DNA of 64,000 bases from Neisseria lisongii (GTDB lineage: Bacteria; Pseudomonadota; Gammaproteobacteria; Burkholderiales; Neisseriaceae), in assembly GCF_028463985.1 (NCBI RefSeq), contig NZ_CP116766.1:1550001-1614000 (forward strand). The letters run 5' to 3'. Of this stretch, positions 49,432 through 58,816 are shown piece by piece. The position numbers and the translations under genes are program-made. Below the pieces are notes generated by a model that saw only the letters and a program-made list of their open reading frames with translations, did not search any database and was not told the origin of the DNA. Position 1 is the stretch's first letter. Every line of letters begins with the position of its first letter.

Positions 49432-51821
49432 GGTTTCATTACCTCGTTTGGTTTGCTGTAGCCGGGAACGGCCAAGCGGAGTTGTTCGAATGGGCTTTTG
49501 CCGATGCTGCTCAAGTCTTTGAGCTGCAGGTTGAAAAAGACGGCGTTTTTGCGGCTGTTTTCGCCGGTTACATAACGGTGGCCGACCACGCTGGCGCTCC
49601 AGCAGCCGCAGCCGCTTTTATACTCTACACCGGCCAGCATTTCCAATGGTTTTTTGACGGTGATTTCGTAATTGTAGCGGGCGACGGCATACAGGTTTTT
49701 GCTCAGCGGCCATTGTGCGGCCACATCAATCTGTTTGAGTTTGTCGTAAAGATAGCGTCCGTTGTCCTGCAGATAAATCCGCTCGTTATGGCCGTATTTG
49801 TAACGCAGGCTCAAGACTTTTCCGGCTTCGGGGCGGTAGCGCAGGCCGACGGCGTATTGTTCCAAACGGCGCTGGTTGCGGTTGTAGTGGATGTCGGTAT
49901 CCAGCCGCACGCTGTCGGTCAGATTGCCGTGGGCAAAGGCCACCCAGTCGGAACTGTTGCGCTCGTTGCGGCCGATGCTGCCGTCCAGCAAGACATTGTC
50001 GTTTTTCAAGTAAAACTTCTGCCCGATACCCGCCCGCAGGATTTCAGCGCCGGTAATGGGGTTCAGCAGGCGGCTCTGCACGGCGGCGGACAGGCTGTTG
50101 GCGGCATTGATCCGGTCGCTGCCGGAATAAAGGTTTTCACGGAACAGTTGGTCGTAGCTGAAACTGTTTTCCGATGAATCGAAATTCGGCAAATCGTTTT
50201 GCGACTTGGTCGGAATATAGTTGTAAAACAGTCGCGGCTCAAGGGTTTGCAGGTATTCGCTGCCAAACAGCCGTTTGTTGCGTTCAAACGTCATGCCGCT
50301 GTCGAGGCTGAACATCGGCAACGTGCGGCTGAGGTTGCGGGACGGCTGGTCGCCGAAGCGTTTCAAATCGTAATACGTGGCATTCACGCCGATTTTCGGC
50401 CGCAGATAACCCCATTGGTTGTGGAAATCCCATTTAATGCTCGGGTGCAGCACGGTACGGTAGGCGCTTTGTTTGCTGTCGTGCGAAAAATGGGTGAACT
50501 GGCCGAACAGATTGACTTCGGCATTACCGATGTTTTTGTGCCAACTGCCGCTCAAGCGGGGCAAAATGGCATAGGGTTCGTCTTTGTAGCCCAGCTCGTT
50601 GGCAAGGGTTTGGTATTTCTGCACACTCACCGTGCTGCCGAAGCGGCCGCCCCACAGGGTATTGTTGTATCCCAGCCATGCCTGCCGGTTGAGATTGACA
50701 TAATCAGTCAGGTTGGTGCGGTTGTAGAAATCCCGATAATAATCGTTGTCGGACACCTGATTGAAGTCCACGCCGCCGCTCAAATGGGGGGCAAACTGCT
50801 GGCGGTGCTGCCATTTGAAGCGGTAGCGGTTGTCGTGTTCGCTTCTTTTGTCGGACGGCATCCAGTTGCCTTCGACTTCGCCGCTGTATTTCGGTTGCAG
50901 ATAACGCAGTTCGCCGCCCAAACGAACGCCCCGTGCGCTAACGATACTGGGCGTGAGCGTGGCATCGAGATTCGGCGCAAGGTTGAAATAATACGGCACA
51001 TCCAGCGTCAGGCCGTCTGAACCGGTGGCGATGGTCGGCACCAACAATCCGCTTTTGCGGTTGCCGTTGAGCGGGAAATCCGCCCACGGCGTGTATAAAA
51101 CCGGCACGCCGCCGAACACCAGCGCCGCATGTTTCGCCACGCCGATGCCGCTTTCCTGATCGGCTTCCACGCTTTCGGCACGGATATACCACGCCGCATC
51201 GCCCGGTGCGCAAGTATTGAATTTGGTATGAATCAGTTTGTAGCGGTTATGGCCGCTGATTTCCGCCTGTTTGCTCACGCTTTGCAGACGGCGGCCTTCG
51301 TGTTCGGCTTCGAGGCGGACGTTTTGCGTGGTGCCGTTGCCGGTATCCAGATTATAGGTGATGATGTCGCCGCTGACGGTTGAGCCGTTTTGATACAGCG
51401 TAAAGGTATCGCCGGCGGTTACGGTGTTTTCCGCCTGATTGTAGTGTACTTGCGGGGCGTTCAGAATATCCTGATTGCGTTCGACAATTACATCGCCCTG
51501 CGCTTTGACTTCCACACCGGTCTGACCTTCGATATGGTCGGCGGTAATGCGGGTATGCTCGGGCGGCGCATCTTCGCCGCTGCGGCGGATTTCGGGTTGC
51601 GCTTCGGGCTTGAGGTTTTCAGGTTCGCAAACCAGACAGGTGCTGCCCAAAGACAGTTCGGTATCGCTGCCTTTGCTGCCGACAGCCGTTTCCGCCGCTT
51701 CGGGGCGGGCGGCGGTTTCGGTTTCGGGCAAAACAGACACATCGGACTGCGCCGCAGCCGCTGCGCTGAATGCCACGCCCAAGGCCAGCACCAGAGGTTT
51801 GAGTGAAAATAAACGCACCAA
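49428..51821 (-). CDS. lptD: LPS-assembly protein LptD
   Basis: Outer-membrane barrel that inserts LOS with LptE. It has 797 residues: signal peptide MVRLFSLKPLVLALGVAFSAAA, then the jellyroll (OstA) domain about 90-200 (ITADHIEGQTGVEVKAQGDV), then the C-terminal barrel to KPNEVMKP. Cysteines at CLVCEP near the N-terminus and GCGCW near the C-terminus fit the disulfides LptD needs. It is first gene of lptD-surA and divergent from amgK. Confidence 0.96.
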   Translation of the reverse strand: MVRLFSLKPLVLALGVAFSAAAAAQSDVSVLPETETAARPEAAETAVGSKGSDTELSLGSTCLVCEPENLKPEAQPEIRRSGEDAPPEHTRITADHIEGQTGVEVKAQGDVIVERNQDILNAPQVHYNQAENTVTAGDTFTLYQNGSTVSGDIITYNLDTGNGTTQNVRLEAEHEGRRLQSVSKQAEISGHNRYKLIHTKFNTCAPGDAAWYIRAESVEADQESGIGVAKHAALVFGGVPVLYTPWADFPLNGNRKSGLLVPTIATGSDGLTLDVPYYFNLAPNLDATLTPSIVSARGVRLGGELRYLQPKYSGEVEGNWMPSDKRSEHDNRYRFKWQHRQQFAPHLSGGVDFNQVSDNDYYRDFYNRTNLTDYVNLNRQAWLGYNNTLWGGRFGSTVSVQKYQTLANELGYKDEPYAILPRLSGSWHKNIGNAEVNLFGQFTHFSHDSKQSAYRTVLHPSIKWDFHNQWGYLRPKIGVNATYYDLKRFGDQPSRNLSRTLPMFSLDSGMTFERNKRLFGSEYLQTLEPRLFYNYIPTKSQNDLPNFDSSENSFSYDQLFRENLYSGSDRINAANSLSAAVQSRLLNPITGAEILRAGIGQKFYLKNDNVLLDGSIGRNERNSSDWVAFAHGNLTDSVRLDTDIHYNRNQRRLEQYAVGLRYRPEAGKVLSLRYKYGHNERIYLQDNGRYLYDKLKQIDVAAQWPLSKNLYAVARYNYEITVKKPLEMLAGVEYKSGCGCWSASVVGHRYVTGENSRKNAVFFNLQLKDLSSIGKSPFEQLRLAVPGYSKPNEVMKP

Positions 51822-51891
51822 AATTACACCTTAAATCGGTTTTGCCAGTTAGAATAGCGGTTATTTTAACCTGAAAAACAGCGAAACTGCT

Positions 51892-52896
51892 ATGCAACGA
51901 CAAATTGAATTGAAGAATTGGCTGGCAACCGTTTATCCCGACCGTGAATTTGAACTGAATTTTGCGGCGGCGGATGCCGATTTCCGCCGTTATTTCCGTG
52001 CCGCATTTTCAGACGGCCAAACCGTGGTCTGTATGGACGCTCCGCCCGAAAAAATGAGCGTTGCGCCGTATTTGAAGGTGCAAAAACTGTTTCAGATGGT
52101 CAATGTGCCGCAGGTGCTGCACGTTGATGAAGCGCTGGGCTTTATGGTACTCAACGATTTGGGCAACACCACTTTTCTCACCGCCATGCAGCAGGAAACG
52201 TCCGAAGCCGCCCACAAGGCACTGCTGCTGGAAGCGATTGACGAGTTAATCGTCTTGCAGCAGGCAAGCCGTACGGGCGAATTGCCCGAATACGATCGGG
52301 AAGTGATGTTGCGTGAAATCAATCTGTTTCCCGAATGGTTTGTCGCCAAAGAGTTGGGCAAAACCCTGACGTTCAAACAACGCCAACTCTGGCAACAAAC
52401 CGTCGATACCCTGCTGCCGCCACTGTTAGCACAGCCCAAAGTATATGTTCATCGGGACTTTATCGTCCGCAATTTAATGCTGCAAACCGGCCGCCCCGGC
52501 GTGTTGGATTTCCAAGATGCGCTCTACGGCCCGATTGCCTACGATTTGGTGTCGCTGCTGCGTGATGCGTTTATCGAATGGGAAGAAGAGTTTGTGTTGG
52601 ACTTGGTAATCCGCTACTGGGAAAAAGCCCGTGCCGCCGGCCTGCCCGTGCCTGCCGAATTTGACGAATTCTACCGCTGGTTTGAATGGATGGGCGTACA
52701 GCGGCACTTGAAAGTCGCCGGCATTTTCGCCCGCCTGTATTATCGGGACGGCAAAGACAAATACCGCCCCGAAATCCCCCGCTTCCTCAACTACCTGCGC
52801 CGCACCAGCCGCCGCTATACCGACTTGGCACCGCTGTATGCCCTGTTGGTCGAGCTGGTCGGCGATGATGAATTGGAAACGGGTTATACGTTCTGA
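51892..52896 (+). CDS. amgK: Phosphotransferase AmgK-like (N-acetylmuramate/N-acetylglucosamine 1-kinase)
   Basis: It has 334 residues with an APH-type kinase fold. Catalytic loop VYVHRDFIVRNLML and metal-binding LDFQDALYGPIAYDL near residues 185-215 are visible, along with the ATP lobe ADADFRRYFRAAF. AmgK phosphorylates recycled MurNAc ahead of MurU. The lptD neighbour is the usual context. murU does not follow; a terminator does. The substrate assignment is by family and context. Confidence 0.85.
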   Translation: MQRQIELKNWLATVYPDREFELNFAAADADFRRYFRAAFSDGQTVVCMDAPPEKMSVAPYLKVQKLFQMVNVPQVLHVDEALGFMVLNDLGNTTFLTAMQQETSEAAHKALLLEAIDELIVLQQASRTGELPEYDREVMLREINLFPEWFVAKELGKTLTFKQRQLWQQTVDTLLPPLLAQPKVYVHRDFIVRNLMLQTGRPGVLDFQDALYGPIAYDLVSLLRDAFIEWEEEFVLDLVIRYWEKARAAGLPVPAEFDEFYRWFEWMGVQRHLKVAGIFARLYYRDGKDKYRPEIPRFLNYLRRTSRRYTDLAPLYALLVELVGDDELETGYTF

Positions 52897-52916
52897 TTTT
52901 TGCTCGGCACAAAAAA

Positions 52917-52960
52917 CAAGGCCGTCTGAAAACGTGTTTTCCCGTTTTCAGACGGCTTTT
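52917..52960. terminator. DUS-pair terminator between amgK and dsbA
   Basis: AAGGCCGTCTGAAAACGTG and inverse, ending CTTTTTG; between convergent genes. Confidence 0.85.
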
Positions 52961-52985
52961 TGATTGATAAGCAAATGCCTGCGGT

Positions 52986-53693
52986 TTATTTTTTCGCCGC
53001 TTTCTGTTCTTCACGCACTTTGTCCACCAGCAGATCGATGGTGTTCATGCCTGATTCCCAGTCGCTGAATTTCACCACATATTTGCCGCCGACAATCACA
53101 GTCGGGGTGCTGGCGATTTGGTGTGCCATCACCAGTTTTTCCATTTCGTCGGCACGTTTGGCGCTTTCAGGCGATTCAAAGGCGGCCAGTACTTTTTTGC
53201 CGTCAAATTCGGTTTGTTCGTCCAGCCATTTTTTCAAAACGTCAGAGTTTTCCCATTCAATTTTACGATGGACAACCGTATCAAAAATCAAATGATCGGC
53301 GGCGGCACGCTGGCCCGCCATATCCACGGCGGCCGACAGGCGTGCCAGCGGTTTCATGGCTTCGTCCCATACCACGTGTTCAGAACGCAGATAGGTATCG
53401 TCTTTAAAGGTTTTGACGTGTTGGCTCAACACCGGCTCCAAGTGGGCGCAATGCGGGCAGAAATAGCCGAAAAATTCCAACACTTCGACTTTGTCCGCCT
53501 GCTGCTGGGCAATCGGGTTATCCAACACGGTATAGTTTTGCCCTTCGACCAAACCCGAAGGGGCAACGGGCGCAGGAGCGGAAGCGCTCGGGGCGGAGGC
53601 CGCTTCGGCCGGTACGCTAGATTCGGTTTTGCCGCCGCAGGCTGCCAAGGCAAACAGGCCGGCGGTGAGCAGGGAAACGGTTTTTAACTTCAT
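52986..53693 (-). CDS. dsbA: Thiol:disulfide interchange protein DsbA (lipoprotein form)
   Basis: Introduces disulfides in exported proteins such as pilus components. It has 235 residues with the signal MKLKTVSLLTAGLFALAACG (lipobox LAAC), then an Ala/Pro/Ser linker, then the thioredoxin-like domain with active site FFGYFCPHCAHLEP and cis-Pro loop ASTPTVIVGGKY. It is lipid-anchored like meningococcal DsbA1/DsbA2. Confidence 0.95.
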   Translation of the reverse strand: MKLKTVSLLTAGLFALAACGGKTESSVPAEAASAPSASAPAPVAPSGLVEGQNYTVLDNPIAQQQADKVEVLEFFGYFCPHCAHLEPVLSQHVKTFKDDTYLRSEHVVWDEAMKPLARLSAAVDMAGQRAAADHLIFDTVVHRKIEWENSDVLKKWLDEQTEFDGKKVLAAFESPESAKRADEMEKLVMAHQIASTPTVIVGGKYVVKFSDWESGMNTIDLLVDKVREEQKAAKK

Positions 53694-53875
53694 AATCTTC
53701 TTTCAAACAGGAAAATCAAACGGAAACAGACGGATTTTATTGTATTTTCGCCGTTTGATGAACTGCCTTTTGCGAAAAAGCGTTTTTCCGTTGGGGAAAC
53801 CGCTGCCGCCGCCCTGATCACGGCACGCATTTTTCACACCCGAGGCTTGAGAATGGCGTACAATATGCCGTTTTA

Positions 53876-53961
53876 TATAGTGGATTCACGATAGTGAAAT
53901 AATCTCAAAGCACTACAGCGTCAGCTTCGCCTTGTATTGCTTTGGGCTTAATTTCACCATC
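53876..53961. repeat. Nested Correia-related repeat, about 70 bp inside TATAGTGGATTCACG
   Basis: ATAGTGAAATAATCTCAAAG and TTTGGGCTTAATTTCACCAT form the arms around CACTACAGCG.CAGCTTCGCCTTGTATTG. A half-element TATAGTGGATTCACG lies immediately to the left. The related, better preserved copy is at 62291. Confidence 0.6.
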
Positions 53962-53973
53962 ACACTTTATTTT

Positions 53974-54013
53974 ATGCCGTCTGAAAACCGGCAAAGCGGC
54001 TTTTCAGACGGCC
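53974..54013. terminator. DUS inverted pair upstream of murJ
   Basis: TATGCCGTCTGAAAACCGGC and TTTTCAGACGGCCTC, 28 bases before the murJ ATG. It may act as an uptake site rather than as a terminator. Confidence 0.4.
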
Positions 54014-54041
54014 TCATCATTGCAACCATTAAGAGTTTTTT

Positions 54042-55580
54042 ATGAACCTACTCGGAGCTTTGGCAAAAGTCGGCAGCCTGACCATGGTTTCCCGCATTTT
54101 AGGCTTTGTTCGGGAAACGATTATCGCCCGCACTTTCGGCGCAGGGGCGGTGTCGGACGCTTTTTTTGTCGCTTTCAAACTACCCAACCTGCTGCGGCGC
54201 ATTTTTGCCGAAGGTGCATTTGCACAGGCATTTGTGCCGATTCTGGCGGAATATCGGGAAACCCGTTCGCCCGAAGCAACACGGGCATTTGTGCAGCACG
54301 TCGCCGGTATGCTGTCGTTTGTCTTGGTATTGGTTACCGCCGCCGGTATTTTGGCGGCACCGTGGATTATCTACGTTTCCGCACCCGGTTTCAGCGCCGA
54401 CCCCGACAAATTCCAACTGTCGGTAGATTTGCTGAAAATCACCTTTCCCTATATCTTATTGATTTCACTATCGTCTTTTGTCGGCTCGATTCTCAATGCC
54501 TACGGAAAATTCAGCATTCCGGCATTTACACCCACGTTTCTGAATATCTCGTTTATCGTTTTTGCCCTGTTTTTCGTTCCCTATTTCGACCCGCCGGTCA
54601 AAGCGCTAGCGTGGGCGGTATTTGTCGGCGGCGTGCTGCAGCTTGGCTTTCAACTCCCGTGGCTGGCAAAACTCGGGTTTTTAAAACTGCCCAAGCTGCG
54701 TTTTTCCGACCCTGCGGTCAAACGGGTGATGAAACAGATGGCACCCGCCATTTTAGGGGTCAGCGTGGCGCAGATTTCGCTGGTAATCAACACCATTTTC
54801 GCTTCGTTTCTGCAATCGGGAAGCGTGTCGTGGATGTATTACGCCGACCGCCTGATGGAACTGCCCACCGGCGTACTCGGCGTGGCGCTGGGTACGATTC
54901 TGCTGCCCACGCTTTCCAAACACGCCGCCGGCAACAATACGCAGGAATTTTCCGGGCTGCTCGACTGGGGGCTGCGCCTGTGTATGCTGCTCACGCTGCC
55001 CGCCGCCGTCGGGCTGGCGGTGTTGTCGTTTCCGCTGGTCGCCACTCTGTTTATGTACCGTGAATTTACCCTTCACGATGCACTGATGACGCAGCACGCC
55101 CTGATTGCCTATTCATTCGGCCTGATCGGACTGATTATGATTAAAGTGCTGGCACCCGGTTTTTATGCCCGTCAAAACATCAAAACTCCGGTAAAAATCG
55201 CTGTTTTTACGCTGATTTGCACGCAACTGATGAACCTGCTGTTTGTCGGCCCGCTGCAGCACGTCGGCCTCTCGCTCGCCATCGGGCTGGGGGCGTGTCT
55301 GAACGCAGGGCTGCTGTTTTTCCTGCTGCGCCGCCACGGCATCTACCAACCCGGTAAAGGCTGGACGGTGTTTCTGCTGAAAATGGTAGCGGCACTGATG
55401 GTAATGGGCGGCGGCCTGTGGGCGGCACAAACCTATTTGCCGTTTGACTGGGTACACGCCGGCGGCTGGCAAAAAGCCCTGCACCTGTGCCTGCTGATTG
55501 CGCTGGGCGGCGGCCTCTACTTCACCGCCCTCGCCCTGCTGGGCTTCCGCCCGAGACATTTCAAACGCTCGGAAATTTAA
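54042..55580 (+). CDS. murJ: Lipid II flippase MurJ
   Basis: It has 512 residues and about 14 membrane helices of the MOP superfamily. It starts MNLLGALAKVGSLTMVSRIL and continues FGAGAVSDAFFVAFKLPNLL and RRIFAEGAFAQAFVPIL, signature stretches of MurJ with essential Arg residues. It is a single gene. Confidence 0.96.
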   Translation: MNLLGALAKVGSLTMVSRILGFVRETIIARTFGAGAVSDAFFVAFKLPNLLRRIFAEGAFAQAFVPILAEYRETRSPEATRAFVQHVAGMLSFVLVLVTAAGILAAPWIIYVSAPGFSADPDKFQLSVDLLKITFPYILLISLSSFVGSILNAYGKFSIPAFTPTFLNISFIVFALFFVPYFDPPVKALAWAVFVGGVLQLGFQLPWLAKLGFLKLPKLRFSDPAVKRVMKQMAPAILGVSVAQISLVINTIFASFLQSGSVSWMYYADRLMELPTGVLGVALGTILLPTLSKHAAGNNTQEFSGLLDWGLRLCMLLTLPAAVGLAVLSFPLVATLFMYREFTLHDALMTQHALIAYSFGLIGLIMIKVLAPGFYARQNIKTPVKIAVFTLICTQLMNLLFVGPLQHVGLSLAIGLGACLNAGLLFFLLRRHGIYQPGKGWTVFLLKMVAALMVMGGGLWAAQTYLPFDWVHAGGWQKALHLCLLIALGGGLYFTALALLGFRPRHFKRSEI

Positions 55581-55583
55581 AAT

Positions 55584-55642
55584 CATGCCGTCTGAAAATA
55601 GATAAAACAGGTTTTTGATAAACCCCGATTTTCAGACGGCCT
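55584..55642. terminator. DUS-pair terminator after murJ
   Basis: CATGCCGTCTGAAAATAG, loop, then CGATTTTCAGACGGCCTCG, 4 bases past the murJ stop. Confidence 0.7.
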
Positions 55643-55650
55643 CGCAACAC

Positions 55651-55677
55651 AAACGGCACGGTTATCCCGTGCCGTTT
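55651..55677 (-). terminator. Terminator of trpC
   Basis: AAACGGCACGG-GATA-CCGTGCCGTTT-type stem between murJ and trpC; T run on the minus strand side. Confidence 0.65.
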
Positions 55678-55705
55678 AATGTTTCGCAATCATTCAAAAG
55701 CCGTT

Positions 55706-56488
55706 TTAAAACAGCTTCTTCACTTCCGCTTCAATATCGTCCGCCCGCATAAAGGTTTCGCCGATCAGGAAGGTATGCACACTGTGGCGGCGCATAAAGT
55801 CCACATCGTCTTTGTTGCGGATGCCGCTTTCGGTTACCACGGTTTTGCCGTCCAATTCCGGAAGCAGATCAATGGTTTGCTGCAGGGAAACGTCAAATGT
55901 GCGCAGGTTGCGGTTGTTTACGCCCCACAGCGGCGTGGTCAGACGGCGGCATTTTTCCAGTTCGTCCGCATCGTGCAATTCCAGCAAAACCGTCATGCCC
56001 AATTCATGCGCCACCTGCTCGAAATGCTGCAACTGCTCGGCTTCCAAAGCGGCGGCAATCAGCAAAACGGCATCTGCGCCCCATGAGCGTGCCTGATAGA
56101 TTTGGTATTCGTCCACCATAAAATCTTTGCGCAACACCGGCAACGACACCGCCGCCCTTGCCTGTTTCAGATATTCGGGTGAACCTTGGAAATACGGCTC
56201 GTCGGTCAATACCGACAAACACGCCGCCCCGGCACGCTCGTATGCCTGCGCAATTTGGGCGGGCTGAAAATCGGCACGAATCAGGCCTTTGCTCGGGCTG
56301 GCTTTTTTGACTTCGGCAATAATGGCGGGCAGATTTTGACGGTGTTTGTCGTGCAGCGCCGCCAAAAACGGGCGCACGGCAGGCGCAGCGGCGGCACGCT
56401 CTTTCATTTCGGCAAGGGAAACGGCGGCTTTTTGGGCGGCCACTTCTTCGGCTTTGGTGGCAAGAATTTTATTCAGAATATCAGTCAT
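55706..56488 (-). CDS. trpC: Indole-3-glycerol-phosphate synthase
   Basis: Tryptophan pathway enzyme of 260 residues with a TIM barrel. PAIIAEVKKASPSKGLIRAD, VLRKDFMVDEYQIYQAR and VVTESGIRNKDDVDFM contain the catalytic Lys and Glu residues. Not fused to trpF and not in a trp operon here. Confidence 0.97.
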   Translation of the reverse strand: MTDILNKILATKAEEVAAQKAAVSLAEMKERAAAAPAVRPFLAALHDKHRQNLPAIIAEVKKASPSKGLIRADFQPAQIAQAYERAGAACLSVLTDEPYFQGSPEYLKQARAAVSLPVLRKDFMVDEYQIYQARSWGADAVLLIAAALEAEQLQHFEQVAHELGMTVLLELHDADELEKCRRLTTPLWGVNNRNLRTFDVSLQQTIDLLPELDGKTVVTESGIRNKDDVDFMRRHSVHTFLIGETFMRADDIEAEVKKLF

Positions 56489-56769
56489 TACAGTTTCTCG
56501 TTCGGATTAAAAAATGGCGGGATGTCGGGATTTGTCTTTTAAAAATCAGGCGGCGGGTCGGCTTTAAAGACACTGGTTTCACAGATAAAATCAGTAAATC
56601 CGCTATCGTGAATCAACCAAAAAATATTATCACGCAGCGAGCCACCCTTCCCCTAACCCCTTCCCGCCAGCGGGACGGGGAACAGCGTATAGGGCAAACT
56701 TATTGACCGCCAAACTATTAGCAGCTTGTACAGAAAATTAGGTGTTTCAACTATATATACACTCAATTT
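56489..56769. other. Intergenic stretch with element fragments
   Basis: Contains fragments CTATCGTGAATCAACC (about 56600), CCCGCCAGCGGGACGGGGAAC (about 56660-56685) and AAAATTAGGTGTTTCAACTATA (about 56733-56756). All are ends or cores of repeat families seen elsewhere in the window. No gene is seen. Confidence 0.5.
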
Positions 56770-57747
56770 TCAGACGGCCTGTCCGCCTTCAAAGCGGGCG
56801 AAATACGCCAGCAGGGTTTCGGGCAGCCAGCGGATGTGCAGTTTTCCCGCCGTTTGGCCGACAAAGCCGACATGGCCGCCGTGGGGCGGTTGCAGCAGGG
56901 TTACGCTGTCGGATACTTCGGCGGCATCAGGCAGGGCTTCGGGCGGTAAAAACGGGTCATTGACGGCATTGAGCAGCAACAGCGGGCGGCGGACAAACGG
57001 CAAATACGGTTTGCACGATGCCCGCCGGTAATAATCGTGGCGGTCGGCAAAACCGTGCAGCGGGGCGGTAAACAGGTCGTCAAATCCGCCCAAGGTGCGG
57101 CAGTTTTTCAGCGCCGAGGCCGTCTGAAACGGCATGTCGCCGTGTTCCGCCAAAAACTGCTGCGCTTTGGGCAACAGCGTATTCAAAAAATAGCGGGTGT
57201 ACAGCAGGCGGGTTGCGCCCCGCTCGAAGCGAGTTCCCGCCGCCGCCAAATCCAGCGGGGCGGACACGGCCGCCGCCGCTCTGACCGGCGCTGCTTCGCC
57301 CGCTTCGCCGAGGTATTTTGCCAACGCATTGCCGCCCAGCGACACGCCGGCGGCGTAAACCGTCGGGTAACGGCGTTGCAGCGTGTGCAGCACAAAACCG
57401 ATTTCGCTGCTGTCGCCGGCATGGTAAAACACCGGCGCTCGGTTGGCAACGCCGCCGCAACTGCGGAAATGCACCACCACTCCGTGCCAACCCCGTTTGG
57501 CGGTTTCGTGCATCAGCGCCGCCGCATAATGGCTGCGGCTGCTGCCTTCCAAGCCGTGAAACAGTACCACCAGCGGTGCGCCGTCCTGCCCGTCGATAAA
57601 ATCGTAGGCAACCTGCGCCTGCCCCGTGCTGTCGGGCAACAATTCCCGCCGGTAAGCGGGCGGCGACGGCTGCAGCAATTTGGCAAACAGCGTGTCGGCA
57701 TGGCCGTTGCGCAGCCACAGCGGGGGATTTGGGGCGGTATCGAGCAT
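56770..57747 (-). CDS. YheT-family alpha/beta hydrolase
   Basis: It has 325 residues. FHGLEGSSRSHYAAALM gives the oxyanion region, the nucleophile elbow is GVSLGGNALAKYLG, and PPHGGHVGFVG has the catalytic His. The conserved start NPPLWLRNGHADTLFAKL belongs to COG0429. The substrate is unknown. The ATG at 57747 is used, since 20 more codons upstream lack family similarity. A DUS overlaps its stop. Confidence 0.87.
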   Translation of the reverse strand: MLDTAPNPPLWLRNGHADTLFAKLLQPSPPAYRRELLPDSTGQAQVAYDFIDGQDGAPLVVLFHGLEGSSRSHYAAALMHETAKRGWHGVVVHFRSCGGVANRAPVFYHAGDSSEIGFVLHTLQRRYPTVYAAGVSLGGNALAKYLGEAGEAAPVRAAAAVSAPLDLAAAGTRFERGATRLLYTRYFLNTLLPKAQQFLAEHGDMPFQTASALKNCRTLGGFDDLFTAPLHGFADRHDYYRRASCKPYLPFVRRPLLLLNAVNDPFLPPEALPDAAEVSDSVTLLQPPHGGHVGFVGQTAGKLHIRWLPETLLAYFARFEGGQAV

Positions 57748-57805
57748 AGTCGGTGCGGCGGTCGGAGATTTAAAAATGCCGATTATAGCAAAAAGTGTGC
57801 CGCAC

Positions 57806-57840
57806 AAGGCCGTCTGAAAACCGGATTTTCAGACGACCTC
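57806..57840. terminator. DUS paired with a variant DUS (AGGTCGTCTGAA)
   Basis: AAGGCCGTCTGAAAACCGG and TTTTCAGACGACCTC. The variant arm carries the TGA stop of the CinA-like gene (GTC GTC TGA), giving one G-T mismatch in the stem. Confidence 0.6.
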
Positions 57841-58644
57841 AACCACCGGCAAGCCGCTTTGCCATGCGATACCTGTCTGTTCAAACTGCTGCAATACGTC
57901 CGCCCACGCCGCATCGAGCAGGCCGCAGGCTTCACCTTCGGCTTTCAGGCCGAAATCGATGTGCGGCACGGTCTGCCGTCCGTCTGCGGTTTGCCCGCCG
58001 ACATTGGGCAAACTGTAGGCTTTTACGCCTGAATAACGGCGTTCGATGTCTTCCATCACGGGGGCGATTTTGGATTCGGGCTGGCCGACCAGATAAAGTT
58101 GCCGTGTGCCGCTGGCGACACGGTGGAAGCGGTCGGAATAAACCGTTTCCAGCACCCATTGCGCCATCGGGTGCGCCATCACGGGAAAACCGGGGAAAAA
58201 GTAATGGCGGCGCACGGAAAATCCGGCAATGCGGTTGTAGGGATTGGGAATGATGTCCGCACCGGCGGGGAAATCCGCCATGTTCAGACGGCGGCGGTGT
58301 TCGGGCGTATCCAAGGCTTCGCCCCGCTCAAGGGTTACGCCGTCTATCAGCGCCGCTGCCTGCGGATGGCGCACCAGCGGTACGCCCAATGCGGCAGCGG
58401 CAGCTTGGCGGGTGTGGTCATCGGGCGTTGCGCCGATTCCGCCGGTTACAAAAGTGGACAGGCCGTCTGAAAAACTGCGTTGCAGCGACTGCACCAAAAC
58501 CTCAAAATCATCGGGCAAATATTGGACTTGCCCGAGCTTGAGGCCGTGCTGCTGCAACATGTTGCGGAAAAAGGCAAAATGGGCATCTTGGCGGCTGCCG
58601 TGCAGAATTTCGTCGCCAATGACGATCAGGTTGAAACGGTTCAT
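57829..58644 (-). CDS. CinA/MoaB-like molybdopterin-binding domain protein
   Basis: It has 271 residues: FNLIVIGDEILHGSRQD at the N-terminus and FVTGGIGATPDDHTRQAAA near residue 70 are the MPT-binding (MoCF) motifs. FFPGFPVMAHPMAQWVLE follows. It lacks the C-terminal PncC amidase domain of full CinA. Possible roles are nucleotide/ADP-ribose pyrophosphatase or molybdopterin handling. It is a single gene upstream of the YheT gene and read the same way. Confidence 0.85.
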   Translation of the reverse strand: MNRFNLIVIGDEILHGSRQDAHFAFFRNMLQQHGLKLGQVQYLPDDFEVLVQSLQRSFSDGLSTFVTGGIGATPDDHTRQAAAAALGVPLVRHPQAAALIDGVTLERGEALDTPEHRRRLNMADFPAGADIIPNPYNRIAGFSVRRHYFFPGFPVMAHPMAQWVLETVYSDRFHRVASGTRQLYLVGQPESKIAPVMEDIERRYSGVKAYSLPNVGGQTADGRQTVPHIDFGLKAEGEACGLLDAAWADVLQQFEQTGIAWQSGLPVVEVV

Positions 58645-58660
58645 CGGGAAATCTCCGTGT

Positions 58661-58703
58661 TATGCCGTCTGAAAACTCGCTTTGCTCGTTTTCAGACGGC
58701 ATA
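58661..58703. terminator. DUS inverted pair between the CinA-like gene and argG
   Basis: TATGCCGTCTGAAAACTCGC, TTTGCTCGTTTTCAGACGGCATA. It lies between divergent genes and includes the CTCGCTTTGCTCG core of the DUS module. Confidence 0.4.
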
Positions 58704-58816
58704 TTCAGACAAACTTTTGATTAAAACTGGATTATTGACAATATTTATAAGATAATAAACCCGTTCAGACAGGTGGGCAATTTTGCCACCGTTTTTTATT
58801 GCAGACAGGATTTCCC

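Noticed and set aside
50199..51020. 273-codon plus-strand ORF opposite lptD
   Set aside because: Antisense shadow of the LptD barrel; no ribosome site, no recognisable domain.
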